24,462 bases of DNA, from NCBI GenBank assembly GCA_946886865.1, contig CAMPJI010000035.1, positions 1 through 24,462 of the forward strand. Direction: 5' to 3'. Every line of letters starts with the position of its first letter. Position 1 is the stretch's first letter. Positions 15,256 through 23,460 of the stretch are shown one piece after another. The notes under the pieces were generated by a model. It searched no databases and had not been told where the DNA came from. It saw only the letters and a program-made list of their open reading frames with translations. Source of the DNA: an uncultured Lysobacterales bacterium (GTDB lineage: Bacteria > Pseudomonadota > Gammaproteobacteria > Xanthomonadales > Xanthomonadaceae). The position numbers and the translations under genes are program-made.

Positions 15256-15927
15256 ATGCAACCCACCGTCATCGCCCCCTCCATCCTTTCGGCCAACTTC
15301 GCCCGCCTCGGCGAAGAGGTCGACGCCGTCCTGGCCGCGGGTGCGGACTGGGTGCATTTCGACGTGATGGACAACCACTACGTGCCCAACCTCACCATCG
15401 GTCCGATGGTCTGCGAGGCGCTGCGCAAGCACGGCGTCACCGCGCCGATCGACGTGCACCTGATGGTGGAGCCGGTCGACCGCATCGTCCCGGACTTCGC
15501 CAAGGCCGGCGCGTCCGTCATCAGCTTCCACCCCGAGGCCAGCGCGCACGTGCACCGCACCGTGCAGCTGATCAGGTCGCACGGCTGCCAGGCCGGGCTG
15601 GTGCTGAACCCGGCCACGCCGGTCGAGGTGCTGGAGTGGGTCCTGGACGAGCTGGACCTGGTGCTGCTGATGTCGGTCAACCCGGGCTTCGGCGGGCAGT
15701 CGTTCATCCCCTCGGCGCTGGACAAGCTGCGCCGGGTGCGCGAAATGATCGACCGCAGCGGCAGGGCGATCCGGCTGGAGATCGATGGCGGGGTGAAGGC
15801 CGACAACATCTCCGAGATCGCGGCGGCCGGCGCGGACACCTTCGTCGCCGGCTCGGCGATCTTCAATGCCGACGACTACCAGGACGTGATCGGGCGGATG
15901 AAGTCGGCCGTTGCCGGCGTGCGCTGA
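15256..15927 (+). CDS. rpe: ribulose-phosphate 3-epimerase
   Basis: This 223-residue TIM-barrel enzyme interconverts ribulose 5-phosphate and xylulose 5-phosphate in the pentose phosphate pathway. Metal and catalytic residues are visible: His34 and Asp36 in [18 protein letters not shown], His68 in DVHLMV, and Asp177 in LEIDGGV. The phosphate-binding motif [13 protein letters not shown] is intact. The ATG at 15256 begins the conserved [20 protein letters not shown] -10-like GACAAT occurs at 15223-15228. In many proteobacteria rpe lies upstream of trp genes, as here. The in-frame extension further upstream lacks conserved features. Confidence 0.96.
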   Translation: MQPTVIAPSILSANFARLGEEVDAVLAAGADWVHFDVMDNHYVPNLTIGPMVCEALRKHGVTAPIDVHLMVEPVDRIVPDFAKAGASVISFHPEASAHVHRTVQLIRSHGCQAGLVLNPATPVEVLEWVLDELDLVLLMSVNPGFGGQSFIPSALDKLRRVREMIDRSGRAIRLEIDGGVKADNISEIAAAGADTFVAGSAIFNADDYQDVIGRMKSAVAGVR

Positions 15928-15983
15928 GCACGCGTCCGCACGTGGAAAGGCCGATGCCGTCGCCGGCACCGGTCTGGAAGATT

Positions 15984-16029
15984 GGAGGCGATCCTGCCTC
16001 CGCCCGTCGTCCCTGGGAATGGACTCCCA
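15984..16029. repeat. two tandem hairpins downstream of rpe
   Basis: GGAGGC/GCCTCC (15984-15989 with 15996-16001) and TGGGA/TCCCA (16014-16018 with 16025-16029) are adjacent, each with a 6-nt loop. They lie in the 239-bp gap between rpe and the lipid kinase gene. They may end rpe transcription, although there is no T tract. No gene was seen in this gap; a -10-like GCTAGCCT near 16132 could serve the kinase gene. Confidence 0.4.
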
Positions 16030-16166
16030 TGCTCCGCGCGTCCGATGACCGCGTGATGACACCGGCGTGTCGCGCGCGTGTCGCCGCACGGCCGCGAAGG
16101 GAGGGGTTTCACTTCCGCTTGGCGCGGCGTTGCTAGCCTGCCCCACCGCCCCCGCACGCGCGCCCC

Positions 16167-17186
16167 ATGCCTGCCTCCTACTGGTGCCTGATCCTCAACG
16201 GCAAGTCCGCCGGCGACGAGCCGCTGCGCGAGGCCGTGCTCGACCTGCGCCGCAACGGCATCCGCATCGACGTGCGGGTCACGTGGGAGGGCGGCGACGC
16301 CGCCCGTCATGTCGAAGAGGCCCTCGCCAACCGGGTCGACACGGTGATCGCTGCCGGCGGCGACGGCACGCTGAGCGAGGTGGCGACCGCGCTGGCCGGC
16401 CAGGACGCGGATGCCGGCGCGTTGCCCGCGCTGGCGCTGGTGCCAATGGGGACGGCCAACGATTTCGCCACCGCGGCTGACGTGCCGCTGGACCCGGTCG
16501 AGGCCCTCGACCTCATCCGCCGCACCGCCGCCCAACCGATCGACCTGCTGTGCATCGACACCGACGGCAGCCGCCACTGGTGCGCCAACCTCGCCAGCGG
16601 CGGTTTCGGCACGCAGGTGACGGTGGAGACCGACGAGGGCCTGAAGAAGATGCTCGGCGGGCTGGCCTACCTCATCACCGGCATCGCCAAGCTGGGGCGG
16701 ATCGAGCCCATCGCCGCGCGCGTGTCGGGTCCGGAATTCGACTGGGAGGGCGGCTTCATCGCGCTGGGCATCGGCAACGGGCGCCAGGCCGGCGGCGGGC
16801 AGGTGCTGTGCCCGGACGCCGTGATCGACGACGACCTGCTGGACCTCACCATCGTCCCGGAGCTGGAAGGCGAGGTGGGCGCCACCGTCGGCGCGCTGCT
16901 GACCGAGGGCAAGCAGGGCGCGCTCGACCGCGTCGCCGTGCGCCGGCAGTTGCCGTGGGTGGCGATCGAAGGCGCCGAGCCGTTCGTGCTGAACCTCGAC
17001 GGCGAGCCGGTGGAAGCGCGCGGCTTCCGCATCGACTGCGTCGCCTCGCGCCTGCGCATGCACCTGCCGCCGGGCTGCCCGTTGCTGCGTACGCCCGGCA
17101 ATCCGCTGCCGCTGGGGGCGGGCGAGGCGCCCGGGCCGGAGCCGGACGGCGCGCCCGCGCCGGCGCCCGGCATGCTTCCGGCATAG
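16167..17186 (+). CDS. diacylglycerol kinase-family lipid kinase (YegS-like)
   Basis: This 339-residue protein has the DAGK catalytic fold. The nucleotide-binding loop [11 protein letters not shown] (62-72, GGDGT at 64-68) is followed by [13 protein letters not shown], a conserved substrate/ATP motif of YegS and DgkB. Further motifs are [38 protein letters not shown] and [19 protein letters not shown]. YegS proteins phosphorylate phosphatidylglycerol or related lipids at the membrane. The last 25 residues are a Pro/Gly/Ala-rich tail outside the fold, with no known role. The start ATG follows a CGCGCCCC stretch without a clear Shine-Dalgarno sequence. It lies between rpe and trpE, and its end is 39 bp upstream of the trp leader frame. 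Confidence 0.9.
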   Translation: MPASYWCLILNGKSAGDEPLREAVLDLRRNGIRIDVRVTWEGGDAARHVEEALANRVDTVIAAGGDGTLSEVATALAGQDADAGALPALALVPMGTANDFATAADVPLDPVEALDLIRRTAAQPIDLLCIDTDGSRHWCANLASGGFGTQVTVETDEGLKKMLGGLAYLITGIAKLGRIEPIAARVSGPEFDWEGGFIALGIGNGRQAGGGQVLCPDAVIDDDLLDLTIVPELEGEVGATVGALLTEGKQGALDRVAVRRQLPWVAIEGAEPFVLNLDGEPVEARGFRIDCVASRLRMHLPPGCPLLRTPGNPLPLGAGEAPGPEPDGAPAPAPGMLPA

Positions 17187-17211
17187 GCCTGCATCCGCGC
17201 GGCGAAGCGGC

Positions 17212-17217
17212 TAAAGT
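17212..17217 (+). promoter_or_regulatory. -10-like box of the trpE leader promoter
   Basis: TAAAGT lies 8 bp upstream of the leader ATG at 17226 and is followed by AGCGCCCC. Transcription would start only a few bases before that ATG, giving a leaderless or nearly leaderless first reading frame. The -35 region is poor. Confidence 0.4.
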
Positions 17218-17225
17218 AGCGCCCC

Positions 17226-17384
17226 ATGAACCTCCGGGCGACCCTTCATTCCTGCGGTGCCGACACAGGTTGGCGATGGTGGCCGATGCCCGCCGCCGTC
17301 CACGCCCCGTCGCATTCCCAGGAAGTGCCGCATGCCGTCGCCCCACACGCTCACCGCCGAGCAGTTCCAGCAGCAGGCCGCTGA
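17226..17384 (+). CDS. trpL: candidate trp leader peptide overlapping the trpE start
   Basis: This 52-codon frame begins with ATG just after a -10-like box and carries Trp-Arg-Trp-Trp at residues 16-19 (codons 17271-17282), about 50 nt before the trpE ATG. Trp is rare, and clustered Trp codons upstream of trpE are the hallmark of leader peptides that sense charged tRNA-Trp. Unlike enteric trpL, the frame has no early stop. It crosses the trpE start (17332) in a different frame and ends at 17384. The Trp-codon RNA (17272-17281) could pair with 17333-17342 at the trpE start through ten pairs, three of them G-U. It could instead pair with 17293-17300 or 17307-17313. There is no Shine-Dalgarno sequence, and no terminator with a T tract was found. 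Function is inferred, not shown. Confidence 0.55.
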   Translation: MNLRATLHSCGADTGWRWWPMPAAVHAPSHSQEVPHAVAPHAHRRAVPAAGR

Positions 17385-18852
17385 AGGCCACACCCGCATC
17401 CCGGTCGTCCGCGAGGTCTTCTCCGACCTCGACACCCCGCTCTCGGTCTACCTGAAGCTGGCCGACGGCCCGCACACCTACCTGTTCGAATCCGTCGAGG
17501 GCGGCGAGCGCTTCGGCCGCTACTCGATCATCGGCCTGCCGGCCAAGCGCGTGTACGCCTTCGCCGGCCACACGCTGGTGGTCAGCGAGCACGGCGAGCT
17601 GGTGAACGCGCGTGAGGTCGCCGACCCGTTCGCCGAGGTCGAGCGCCTGCGCGCCGCGCACAGCGTGCCGAAAATCGACGGGTTGCCCGGCTTCACCGGC
17701 GGGCTGGTGGGCTGGTTCGGCTTCGAGTGCATCGGCTACATCGAGCCACGCCTGGCCGGCCCGGGGCCCGATGGCGAGCCCAAGCCGGACGAACTCGGCA
17801 CCCCCGAGATCCTGCTGATGCTCAGCGAGGAAGTCGCGGTGTTCGACAACCTCAAGGGCCGCCTGTACCTGATCGTCCACGCCGACCCGTCCGAGCCGCA
17901 GGCATTCGCGCGGGCCAACCGCCGGCTGGACCAGCTGGTGCACCGGCTGCGTACCGGCGGCGCGGCCTATCCCGACACCCTGGACGGCGCGGTGCTGGAC
18001 GAGTCGCACTTCGTCTCCGGTTTCACCCGCGAAGGTTTCATTGACGCGGTCGAGAAATCCAAGGACTACATCCGCGCCGGCGACGTGTTCCAGGTCGTGC
18101 TCAGCCAGCGCCTGAGCGTGCCGTTCAAAGCCCGGCCGGTGGACGTCTACCGCGCCCTGCGCGCACTCAACCCGTCGCCGTACATGTACTTCCTGGACGT
18201 CGGCGAGATGCAGGTGGTCGGCTCTTCGCCCGAGATCCTGGTGCGGCTGGAAGGCATGGGCACCGACGCCCCGACCGTCACCGTGCGGCCCATCGCCGGC
18301 ACCCGGCCGCGCGGCGAGACGCCGGAGGCCGATGCCGCGCTGGAAGCCGAACTGCTGGCCGATCCCAAGGAGCGCGCCGAGCACCTGATGCTGATCGACC
18401 TGGGCCGCAACGACGTCGGCCGCGTCAGCGAGGCGGGCACGGTGCAGGTCGGCGAGCAGTTCGTGATCGAGCGCTACAGCCACGTCATGCACATCGTCAG
18501 CGAGGTCACCGGCACGCTGAAGGCCGGCATGAGCTACGCGGACGTGCTGCGCGCCACGTTCCCGGCCGGCACCGTCAGCGGCGCGCCCAAGATCCGCGCG
18601 CTGGAGGTCATCCGCGAGCTGGAACCGATCAGGCGCAACGTCTATGCCGGCAGCATCGGCTACATCGGCTGGCACGGCGATGCCGACACCGCCATCGCCA
18701 TCCGCACCGCCGTCATCCAGGACGGCCGCCTGCACGTGCAGGCCGGCGCCGGCATCGTCTACGACTCCGACCCGGAGAAGGAGTGGGACGAAACCATGAA
18801 CAAGGGACGCGCGCTGTTCCGCGCGGTGGCCGAAGCGGCGAGGGGTTTGTGA
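17332..18852 (+). CDS. trpE: anthranilate synthase component I
   Basis: This 506-residue enzyme converts chorismate and ammonia to anthranilate, the first committed step of tryptophan synthesis. The N-terminal regulatory site has [19 protein letters not shown] (50-68), the counterpart of the LLES..S feedback-binding motif for Trp. The chorismate-binding domain has [70 protein letters not shown] and [21 protein letters not shown]. The ATG at 17332 is preferred because AGGAAG lies about 7 nt upstream; an in-frame ATG 25 codons earlier adds an Arg/Pro-rich stretch lying within the leader. The stop is one base from the trpG start. Regulation is probably twofold: feedback by Trp, and the leader described above. 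Confidence 0.97.
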   Translation: MPSPHTLTAEQFQQQAAEGHTRIPVVREVFSDLDTPLSVYLKLADGPHTYLFESVEGGERFGRYSIIGLPAKRVYAFAGHTLVVSEHGELVNAREVADPFAEVERLRAAHSVPKIDGLPGFTGGLVGWFGFECIGYIEPRLAGPGPDGEPKPDELGTPEILLMLSEEVAVFDNLKGRLYLIVHADPSEPQAFARANRRLDQLVHRLRTGGAAYPDTLDGAVLDESHFVSGFTREGFIDAVEKSKDYIRAGDVFQVVLSQRLSVPFKARPVDVYRALRALNPSPYMYFLDVGEMQVVGSSPEILVRLEGMGTDAPTVTVRPIAGTRPRGETPEADAALEAELLADPKERAEHLMLIDLGRNDVGRVSEAGTVQVGEQFVIERYSHVMHIVSEVTGTLKAGMSYADVLRATFPAGTVSGAPKIRALEVIRELEPIRRNVYAGSIGYIGWHGDADTAIAIRTAVIQDGRLHVQAGAGIVYDSDPEKEWDETMNKGRALFRAVAEAARGL

Positions 18853-18853
18853 C

Positions 18854-19432
18854 GTGCTGTTGATGATCGACAACTACGACAGCTTCACCTTCAACCTCGT
18901 GCAGTACCTGCAGGTGCTGGGTGCCGAGGTCGAGGTGGTGCGCAACGATGCGCTGTCGGTGGCACAGATCCAGGCCATGGCGCCGGAGCGCATCGTGATC
19001 TCGCCCGGCCCATGCACGCCCAACGAGGCCGGCGTATCGGTGGACGTGATCCGCGAGCTGGGTGCCAGCACCCCGATCCTGGGCGTGTGCCTGGGCCACC
19101 AGAGCCTGGGGCAGGCGTTCGGCGGCGACGTGGTGCGGGCCAAGTCGATCATGCACGGCAAGACCTCGCGCATCCGCCACGAAGGCCGTGGCGTGTTCGC
19201 CGGGTTGCCCGACCGCTACGAGGCGACGCGCTACCACTCGCTGGTGGTGGCGCGCGATACGCTGCCCGGGTGCCTGGAGATCACGGCATGGACCGAGGAC
19301 GACGCCGGCGGCTTCGATGAAATCATGGGCCTGCGCCATCGCGAATTCCCGCTGGAAGGCGTGCAGTTCCACCCCGAATCCATCCTCACCGAACACGGCC
19401 ACGCGCTGCTGAAGAACTTCCTGGAGCGTTGA
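18854..19432 (+). CDS. trpG: anthranilate synthase component II (glutamine amidotransferase)
   Basis: This 192-residue class I amidotransferase supplies ammonia to TrpE. The catalytic triad is Cys79 in [15 protein letters not shown], with His173 and Glu175 in FHPESIL. The N-terminus [18 protein letters not shown] is characteristic. Translation probably starts at GTG 18854, one base after the trpE stop, with AGGGGT just upstream inside trpE; an ATG three codons later is the alternative. Tight spacing to trpE suggests co-translation of the two subunits. A compound repeat unit separates it from trpD. Confidence 0.95.
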   Translation: MLLMIDNYDSFTFNLVQYLQVLGAEVEVVRNDALSVAQIQAMAPERIVISPGPCTPNEAGVSVDVIRELGASTPILGVCLGHQSLGQAFGGDVVRAKSIMHGKTSRIRHEGRGVFAGLPDRYEATRYHSLVVARDTLPGCLEITAWTEDDAGGFDEIMGLRHREFPLEGVQFHPESILTEHGHALLKNFLER

Positions 19433-19442
19433 GTCATTCCTT

Positions 19443-19620
19443 TGTAGGAGCGGCTTCAGCCGCGATCCTTTGATCTTGATACTGCTGTTTTGTAGGAGCG
19501 ACGTAAGTCGCGATCACGCCAGCCGGAAGGGACGCAGTCTCCGATTTTCGGTCGCGACTCACGTCGCTCCTACAGGTGGATGTGAAGCCAACAGGCATCG
19601 CGGCTGAAGCCGCTCCTACA
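19443..19620. repeat. compound palindromic repeat unit 2 (A, B, B', A') between trpG and trpD
   Basis: Four elements form a nested inverted structure: A 19443-19467, B 19491-19515, inverted B' 19551-19574 and inverted A' 19596-19620. A has the core GCGGCTTCAGCCGC and B has GCGACGTAAGTCGC, each preceded by TGTAGGAGC's TGTAGGA. A can pair with A', and B with B', over nearly their whole length. The unit fills most of the 245-bp trpG-trpD gap; no gene lies there. Confidence 0.9.
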
Positions 19621-19677
19621 GGCACGGAAGCCTCTACTCCGCAACGCGCCATTGCCATCCGCATACCGGAATACACC

Positions 19678-20712
19678 ATGCCCTTCACCCCCCAAGAAGC
19701 CCTCCAGCGCCTGATCGAGCACCGCGAGATCTTCCACGACGAGATGATGGACCTGATGCGGATGATCATCCGCGGCCAGATCTCGCCGCCGCTGACGGCG
19801 GCCATCCTCACCGGCCTGCGGGTCAAGAAGGAGACCATCGGCGAGATCGCCGGCGCGGCCACGGTGCTGCGCGAGTTCTCGCGCCCCGTGGAGGTCGCCG
19901 ACCGCCGCCACCTGGTCGACATCGTCGGCACCGGCGGTGACGGCGCGCACACCTTCAACATCTCCACCGCCAGCATGTTCGTGATCGCCGCGGCCGGCGC
20001 CAAGGTCGCCAAGCACGGCAACCGCAGCGTGTCGTCCAAGTCCGGCAGCGCCGACGTATTGGAAGTGCTGGGTGCGGCGATCGACCTGCAGCCCGAACAG
20101 GTGTCGAAGTGCATCGCGCGCACCGGCATCGGCTTCATGTTCGCGCCGGTGCACCACCCGGCGATGAAGGCGGTGGCACCGATCCGCGGCGAGATGGGCG
20201 TGCGCACGATCTTCAACATCCTCGGGCCGCTGACCAACCCCGCCGACGCGCCGGCGATCCTGATGGGCGTCTTCCACCCCGACCTGGTCGGCATCCAGGT
20301 GCGCGTGCTGCAGGAGCTGGGCGCGCAGCGCGCGCTGGTGGTGTGGGGTCGCGACGGCATGGACGAGCTGTCGCTGGGGGCCGGCTCGCTGGTCGGTGAA
20401 CTGCGCAACGGCGTGGTGCGCGAGTACGAGGTGCACCCGGAGGATTTCGGCATCGCCATGGCCGCCAGCCGCAACCTGCGCGTGGCCGATGCGCTGGAGT
20501 CGCGCACGATGGTGCTGCAGGCGCTGGACAACCAGCGCGGGCTGCCGCGCGAGATCGTGGTCTTCAACGCCGGCGCGGCGCTGTACGTGGCGGGCGTCGC
20601 CGACAGCATCAGCGACGGCATCGAACGCGCGCGGGCGGCCATCGCCGCGGGCCAGGCGCGCGAGAAGCTCGAACAGTTCGTGGCCGTGACGAAGGAGCTG
20701 GCGGCGGCATGA
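19678..20712 (+). CDS. trpD: anthranilate phosphoribosyltransferase
   Basis: This 344-residue enzyme transfers phosphoribose from PRPP to anthranilate. The PRPP-binding loop is [17 protein letters not shown] (81-97, GTGGDG at 84-89). [18 protein letters not shown] (112 onward) and GRDGMDE complete the family signature. [36 protein letters not shown] is the highly conserved anthranilate-binding region. The ATG at 19678 begins the typical [18 protein letters not shown]; in-frame codons upstream come from the repeat unit and are excluded. The stop overlaps the next start by four bases. Confidence 0.97.
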   Translation: MPFTPQEALQRLIEHREIFHDEMMDLMRMIIRGQISPPLTAAILTGLRVKKETIGEIAGAATVLREFSRPVEVADRRHLVDIVGTGGDGAHTFNISTASMFVIAAAGAKVAKHGNRSVSSKSGSADVLEVLGAAIDLQPEQVSKCIARTGIGFMFAPVHHPAMKAVAPIRGEMGVRTIFNILGPLTNPADAPAILMGVFHPDLVGIQVRVLQELGAQRALVVWGRDGMDELSLGAGSLVGELRNGVVREYEVHPEDFGIAMAASRNLRVADALESRTMVLQALDNQRGLPREIVVFNAGAALYVAGVADSISDGIERARAAIAAGQAREKLEQFVAVTKELAAA

Positions 20713-21065
20713 GCGGACCGTTCGCCACGTTGCCCCAGCCGCCGTACTACGCGGTGGTGTTCAGCTCGCAGCGCAACGCGCACGACGATGCCGGCTACGC
20801 GGACGCCGCGGCGCGCATGGTGGACTTGGCATCGCGCCAGCCCGGGTTCCTCGGGGTGGAGTCCAGCCGCGACGCGGACGGCTTCGGCATCACCGTGAGC
20901 TACTGGACCGACGAAGCCGCCATCCAGGCATGGAAGCGCCAGGCCGACCACGCGGCGACGCGCGCGTACGGCCGCACCCACTGGTACGACCATTTCGAGC
21001 TGCGCGTGGCACGCGTCGAACGTGCCTACGGAAAGGCGGCGCCATCGAACCCATGCCCACCATGA
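20709..21065 (+). CDS. antibiotic biosynthesis monooxygenase (ABM)-fold protein
   Basis: This 118-residue protein has the small ferredoxin-like ABM fold. Visible motifs are [11 protein letters not shown], followed by [35 protein letters not shown], which is the typical 'S(Y/W)W.D..a...W+...h' segment, then ARAYGR-like and [17 protein letters not shown]. Members include heme-degrading and quinol monooxygenases, and many are uncharacterised. The ATG overlaps the trpD stop by four bases (ATGA), so it is translated as part of the trp operon. Its role next to trpD and trpC is unknown. It could protect against, or act on, an aromatic by-product, but that is inference. Confidence 0.88.
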   Translation: MSGPFATLPQPPYYAVVFSSQRNAHDDAGYADAAARMVDLASRQPGFLGVESSRDADGFGITVSYWTDEAAIQAWKRQADHAATRAYGRTHWYDHFELRVARVERAYGKAAPSNPCPP

Positions 21066-21172
21066 CCTCCCTCGCGATGATGCGCGTCGAGCGCTTCGAA
21101 ACCGCCCCGCGGCCTGCAGGCTGCGACCCGCGCATCACGACACCACCCCATTATCCGACCGGTACCGTATGA
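21053..21172 (+). CDS. possible 39-residue ORF coupled to trpC
   Basis: An ATG at 21053, inside the end of the ABM gene, opens a 39-codon frame whose TGA overlaps the trpC ATG (ATGA, 21169-21172). The product is Met/Arg/Pro/Thr-rich with no recognisable domain. trpC itself has no clear Shine-Dalgarno sequence, so coupling through this frame would explain its translation. A chance ORF is equally possible; CATTAT near 21149 could instead be a -10 box for trpC. Confidence 0.25.
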   Translation: MPTMTSLAMMRVERFETAPRPAGCDPRITTPPHYPTGTV

Positions 21173-21960
21173 GCGACATCCTCACCACCATCCTGGCCCG
21201 CAAGCGCGAAGAGATCGACCAGCGCAGCCGCGTGCGCTCGCTGGACGACCTGCGCGCCCGCGTGGCTTCGCAACCGCCCACGCGCGGGTTCGCCGCGGCC
21301 ATCGACCGCACGCTGGCCGCGGGCAATGCCGCGGTGATCGCCGAGGTCAAGAAAGCCAGCCCGTCCAAGGGCGTGATCCGTGCGGACTTCCATCCCGCCG
21401 ATATCGCGCGCAGCTACGAAGCCGGCGGCGCGGCGTGCCTGTCGGTGCTGACGGACGTGGACTTCTTCCAGGGCAGCAACCTGTACCTGGCCGCGGCGCG
21501 CAACGCCTGTACCCTGCCGGTGATCCGCAAGGACTTCGTGATCGACCCGTACCAGGTGTACGAGGCGCGGATGATCGGTGCCGACGCGATCCTGCTGATC
21601 GTCGCGGCGCTGGAGGACGGGCCGATGATCGAGATGGCCAACCTGGCGCACGAGCTGGGCATGGACGTGCTGGTGGAAGTGCACGACATCGACGAGCTGG
21701 AGCGCGCGCTGCAGACCGACTGCCAGCTGATTGGCGTCAACAACCGCAACCTGCGCACGTTCGAGGTCTCGCTGGACACCACGCTGGAGCTCAAGGGCGC
21801 GGTGCCGCCGGACCGCACGCTGGTCACCGAGAGCGGCATCGCCTCGGCCGCCGATGTCGCGCGGATGCGCCAGGCCGGCGTCCACACGTTCCTGGTGGGC
21901 GAGTCGTTCATGCGCGAGCGCGACCCGGGCGCGGCGCTGGCCCGGATGTTCGGCGCGTAG
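21169..21960 (+). CDS. trpC: indole-3-glycerol phosphate synthase
   Basis: This 263-residue TIM-barrel enzyme closes the indole ring from carboxyphenylaminodeoxyribulose phosphate. Catalytic residues are visible: Glu59 and Lys61 in [13 protein letters not shown], Lys121 in [19 protein letters not shown], then the DILVEVHD-type stretch, [15 protein letters not shown] and [11 protein letters not shown]. The N-terminus [15 protein letters not shown] is typical. It is monofunctional, with no fused TrpF. It ends the trp gene group in this window. Confidence 0.97.
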   Translation: MSDILTTILARKREEIDQRSRVRSLDDLRARVASQPPTRGFAAAIDRTLAAGNAAVIAEVKKASPSKGVIRADFHPADIARSYEAGGAACLSVLTDVDFFQGSNLYLAAARNACTLPVIRKDFVIDPYQVYEARMIGADAILLIVAALEDGPMIEMANLAHELGMDVLVEVHDIDELERALQTDCQLIGVNNRNLRTFEVSLDTTLELKGAVPPDRTLVTESGIASAADVARMRQAGVHTFLVGESFMRERDPGAALARMFGA

Positions 21961-22040
21961 GGCCGTGCGCCCATTCGCACGCGTTTCCACCGCCGCCCCG
22001 TTTCGTCACAATCGCCCCAACGCATCCCACCCGATCCCGC

Positions 22041-22796
22041 ATGAGTGAAGCCGGCCCCCGATACCCCGCTGCCCGCGCCGGCGCGCCGCTGGTGGTGTTC
22101 GATTTCGACCACACGCTGTACGACGGCGACTCCGGCGGCCACCTGTTCAAGTGGCTGATCCTGCGGGCATGGTGGCGCCGCTTGCTGGCGCTGCTCATCG
22201 CACCTGTCGCCGGGCCGATGGTGGCGTTCCTGCCGACGCGGCGTCGCGGGATCTCGGCGTTCGTGTGGGTCGGGACCATCGGCTTCCACCGCCGTCGCGA
22301 CATCGACGCGCTGATTGATCGCTACGTCGACACCCACACCGTGCAGATCCGCGGGCGCCTGCTGCCGATCGCACTGGACGTGCTGCACCGCCACCGGCAG
22401 GCCGGCGACCGGGTGGTGATCGCCACCGGCGCGCCGCCGGAGCTGGCGCGCGCGATCCTGGCATTCGTCGCGCACGAGGACGTGCCGGTGGTCGGCACGC
22501 AGGTCGGCCCGCGCCTGGGCGCGGTGATCGCCACGCGGCACTGCCACCACGAAATGAAGATGACGATGCTGCGCGAGGCCGGCTACACCGGGCCGATCGC
22601 CACCGCCTACACCGACAGCAGCGCGGACCTGCCGCTGTTGAAGGCGGCGCAGCGGCCCGTCGTCGTCAATCCGAAGGACGGCAGCGTGGCGATGTTCCAG
22701 CGCGTGCTGCCGGCGGGCACGCCGATCCTCAACTGGGGATGTCCCGGGCGCGCGGGCGAACCCGTCGCCATGCCGGCCGCAGCGCAGCAGCCGTAA
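22041..22796 (+). CDS. HAD-family phosphatase (subfamily IB-like)
   Basis: This 251-residue hydrolase has motif I VVFDFDHTLYDGDSGGHL, with nucleophile Asp21 and acid Asp23. Motif II is VVIATGAPPE. The Lys of motif III is probably in HHEMKMTML, and motif IV is AYTDSSADLPLL. The helical cap and sequence resemble the SerB/HAD-IB group, which includes phosphoserine and other phosphomonoester phosphatases. A -10-like CACAAT (22007-22012) followed by CGCCCC lies upstream, suggesting its own promoter. The substrate is unknown. It follows trpC in the same direction. Confidence 0.85.
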   Translation: MSEAGPRYPAARAGAPLVVFDFDHTLYDGDSGGHLFKWLILRAWWRRLLALLIAPVAGPMVAFLPTRRRGISAFVWVGTIGFHRRRDIDALIDRYVDTHTVQIRGRLLPIALDVLHRHRQAGDRVVIATGAPPELARAILAFVAHEDVPVVGTQVGPRLGAVIATRHCHHEMKMTMLREAGYTGPIATAYTDSSADLPLLKAAQRPVVVNPKDGSVAMFQRVLPAGTPILNWGCPGRAGEPVAMPAAAQQP

Positions 22797-22805
22797 GCAC
22801 GCATC

Positions 22806-22977
22806 TGTAGAAGCGGCTTCAGCCGCGATGCTTCTTCACCCCCCTGTAGGAGCGACGTGAGTCGCGACTCTGAAGTCGGATGCTGCGTGGCAGTGCAACT
22901 GCCGCGGTCGAGACTTACGTCGCTTCTGCAATCGCTCGTGCAAAAACCCCGGGATGGCGGCTGAAGCCGCTCCTGCA
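22806..22977. repeat. compound palindromic repeat unit 3 (A, B, B', A')
   Basis: The order is the same as in unit 2: A 22806-22830, B 22845-22868, inverted B' 22907-22930 and inverted A' 22953-22977. B and B' start 62 bp apart. It fills the 196-bp gap between the converging HAD and GNAT genes and may act as their shared transcription end. No gene lies in the gap. Confidence 0.9.
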
Positions 22978-22992
22978 AGAGCAGGGCGTCAC

Positions 22993-23460
22993 TCAATCGC
23001 CCAGCAGTTTCACGAAGCGCTGCGAGTCGTCGCTGTACCCGCAGCCGCAGTAGAACGCGCGTGCTTCGGTGCGCTGCGCGCCGCTGGTGACTTCGATGCG
23101 GGCCGCGCCGGTGCGACGTGCGACGGCCTCGGCTTCGCGCAGCAGGCGGCGTCCGACGCCCTGGCGGTGGCAGGTCGGGTCGACCACCAGCGCGGTGATG
23201 CGCGCCAGGTCCGCGCCGTTGGCGATCATGTAGAGCGTATGCAGGGCGACCAGGCCGCAGACATGGCCGTCGCGCTCGGCCAGCAGCAGCTGCTGGCGCG
23301 GGTCGGAGAGCGCGACCAAGATGCGCTCGGCGGCCTCGTCACGCGTGCAGGGATACCCCAATGCCTCAAGCAATGGCGCCACGTCGGCGGCGTCGCCCAG
23401 GGCGGCCGTGCGGACGGTCGTCTGGGGCTGGCCATCGTCGAGGCTGGCCAGCCGTCCCAT
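22993..23460 (-). CDS. GNAT-family N-acetyltransferase
   Basis: This 155-residue protein has the acetyl-CoA-binding core of the GNAT fold: ITALVVDPTCHRQGVGRRLLREAE (88-111), with the (Q/R)xxGxG/A loop in RQGVGRRLL. It is followed by the late motif IEVTSGAQRTEARAFYCGCGY, in which R.eA..FY...G(F/Y) is the usual end. The start ATG shares one base with the clp stop (TGATG), so it is translated as a second gene after clp. Substrates of this subgroup are small amines or peptides; no specific one can be named. Confidence 0.9.
   Translation of the reverse strand: MGRLASLDDGQPQTTVRTAALGDAADVAPLLEALGYPCTRDEAAERILVALSDPRQQLLLAERDGHVCGLVALHTLYMIANGADLARITALVVDPTCHRQGVGRRLLREAEAVARRTGAARIEVTSGAQRTEARAFYCGCGYSDDSQRFVKLLGD

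Noticed and set aside
16167..17186. Sphingosine kinase rather than YegS-like kinase
   Set aside because: Length and the GGDGT...MGTANDFA pattern fit the bacterial DAGK/YegS group; the family match alone does not allow a finer call.
17283..17331. Classical terminator-type trp attenuator
   Set aside because: Hairpins can be drawn, but none is followed by a T tract, and the leader frame has no stop before trpE.
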